A stretch of 64,000 bases of DNA from Aureimonas sp. AU4. GTDB taxonomy: Bacteria > Pseudomonadota > Alphaproteobacteria > Rhizobiales > Rhizobiaceae. The notes beneath the pieces were generated by a model. The model was not told the DNA's origin. It made no database searches and saw only the letters and a list, made by a program, of their open reading frames with translations. Positions 63,474 through 64,000 of the stretch are shown piece by piece. How positions within the stretch are numbered: position 1 is the stretch's first letter; each line of letters starts with the position of its first letter. The translations under genes were made by a program, and so were the position numbers. Location: the NCBI RefSeq assembly GCF_001463765.1, contig NZ_BBWK01000004.1, positions 18,725 through 82,724 of the forward strand, in the 5' to 3' direction.

Positions 63474-64000
63474 GTTCGGGTGTTCACTTGGAGGACGCAC
63501 GTCGCGAACATCGAGCACGCGACGCGCTGTGACCTCCCAAACGAGACCGTTTCTGGTCTCGGTTATTTCGACGACCGCGCGGAGTTCGATACCTGCCACC
63601 ATTGGAATGCGTGTTCGCCCAGATAAAACCTTCTGTAGGAAGGCTGGGTCCTCCACTGTCGCGTTGAATGGCTCGCCGCGGCGGAGGAATCGCCATTTTC
63701 TATGTCGTTGGTTCATTTCCAAAACCGGGCTGACGAGAACGATAGTGTCCTCTTCAATCCGCGAGCGTTCCCGCAGGGTTTGATCGTCGCCAACGTCATA
63801 CCCGGCACGCTCCCGGAACTGCCCCCGGCCGACGACGCTTCGTGGCCGAGCACCCTTTTCAGTCGTGACGCCAACGCCCTTTATCGATCGCTCCCGTTCG
63901 ATTGCACGGTAAACCTCTTGGGCTTGGAGCTTCGCTCCGCCTGCTTGCACGCGACGCACCGTCTCATCCGCGATCCGAACAATGTCCGCGTGTGTTAGGG
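63429..64000 (-). CDS. Unidentified protein, C-terminal part (runs off right edge)
   Basis: The frame is open from the right edge to a TAA at 63429, giving at least 190 residues; no ATG is needed inside the window because the frame stays open past the GTG at 63959. The readable part has ADIVRIADETVRRVQAGGAKLQAQEVYRAI, then a globular C-terminal segment WRFLRRGEPFNATVEDPAFLQKVLSGRTRIPMVAGIELRAVVEITETRNGLVWEVTARRVLDV, and a loose tail. The alternation of charged and hydrophobic residues is protein-like, not that of a shadow frame. I do not recognise the family. Its position at the end of an integrase-linked segment suggests accessory DNA. Confidence 0.6.
   Translation of the reverse strand, partial: LTHADIVRIADETVRRVQAGGAKLQAQEVYRAIERERSIKGVGVTTEKGARPRSVVGRGQFRERAGYDVGDDQTLRERSRIEEDTIVLVSPVLEMNQRHRKWRFLRRGEPFNATVEDPAFLQKVLSGRTRIPMVAGIELRAVVEITETRNGLVWEVTARRVLDVRDVRPPSEHPNLFPPEGKSDEHRDQ

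Noticed and set aside
63465..63495. Third copy of the GGGAAT promoter element
   Set aside because: CGGGAATA occurs, but no CGTC follows at the required spacing, and it lies in overlapping gene ends.
63529..63998. Plus-strand frames opposite the right-edge gene (63529-63783 and 63702-63998)
   Set aside because: They overlap each other and the minus-strand frame, which has a better protein-like pattern and stays open to the edge.

Overview
The window is a GC-rich chromosomal segment from an alphaproteobacterium, most likely of the order Hyphomicrobiales (Rhizobiales). The evidence is gene order and family content: perM/hdaA/ppk/ppx diverging from purM-purN; uvrC-pgsA-moaD-moaE; lptF-lptG-lptD-surA-pdxA-rsmA facing fabD-fabG-acpP-fabF-mltG-yicC-gmk; rpsF-rpsR-DUF2232-rplI; dnaB-radA-cvpA-purF; an Omp25/31-type porin-like barrel; and a GTTC-N7-GTTC LexA box, the form used in this class. 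The genus cannot be fixed from sequence alone. No rRNA, insertion sequence or CRISPR array was seen.

Layout. Positions 1-4558 (minus strand) hold a permease, the DnaA-inactivating HdaA, and polyphosphate metabolism (ppk and the start of ppx). Positions 4725-6460 hold purM-purN. Positions 6465-12600 are mixed metabolic genes: a molybdopterin oxidoreductase, an old yellow enzyme, rlmJ, a secreted protein, a GST and an outer-membrane barrel. Positions 12987-16509 hold uvrC, pgsA and moaDE. Positions 16564-22624 hold ndk, a GST, an ABC-F ATPase, a secreted hydrolase, holC and pepA. Positions 22876-30543 form an outer-membrane biogenesis operon (lptFG, lptD, surA) that runs into pdxA and rsmA. Positions 30540-36936 (minus) are the fatty-acid synthesis cluster with mltG, yicC and gmk. 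Positions 37285-39668 are a ribosomal-protein operon. Positions 39821-46458 hold cfa, dnaB, radA, cvpA and purF. Positions 46488-52733 hold an SDR, a PNPOx-like protein, pssA-psd, an Atm1-type exporter and a LysM protein.

The accessory part starts at a tRNA-Ser(GCU) gene (52946-53035) followed directly by a tyrosine-recombinase integrase, the usual signature of an island junction. To its right lies an ECF sigma/anti-sigma operon (NTF2-like protein, sigma, anti-sigma, LysR regulator, uracil-DNA-glycosylase-like protein) with stop/start overlaps from the sigma gene onward. Next come a convergent TDT-family transporter and a DUF305/YncE beta-propeller pair. The same promoter-like element (GGGAAT ... 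CGTCTTCC, 22 of 30 positions identical, no gap) sits upstream of both the sigma operon and the DUF305/YncE pair, so these probably form one regulon. The window ends with an SOS-type umuD-umuC pair behind a perfect LexA box. Its UmuD keeps the cleavage site and catalytic serine but has Arg where the catalytic Lys should be. A small membrane protein and an unidentified gene that runs off the right edge follow.

Other non-coding signals of note are an 11-bp-stem hairpin that buries the dnaB Shine-Dalgarno sequence and three tandem hairpins between acpP and fabF.
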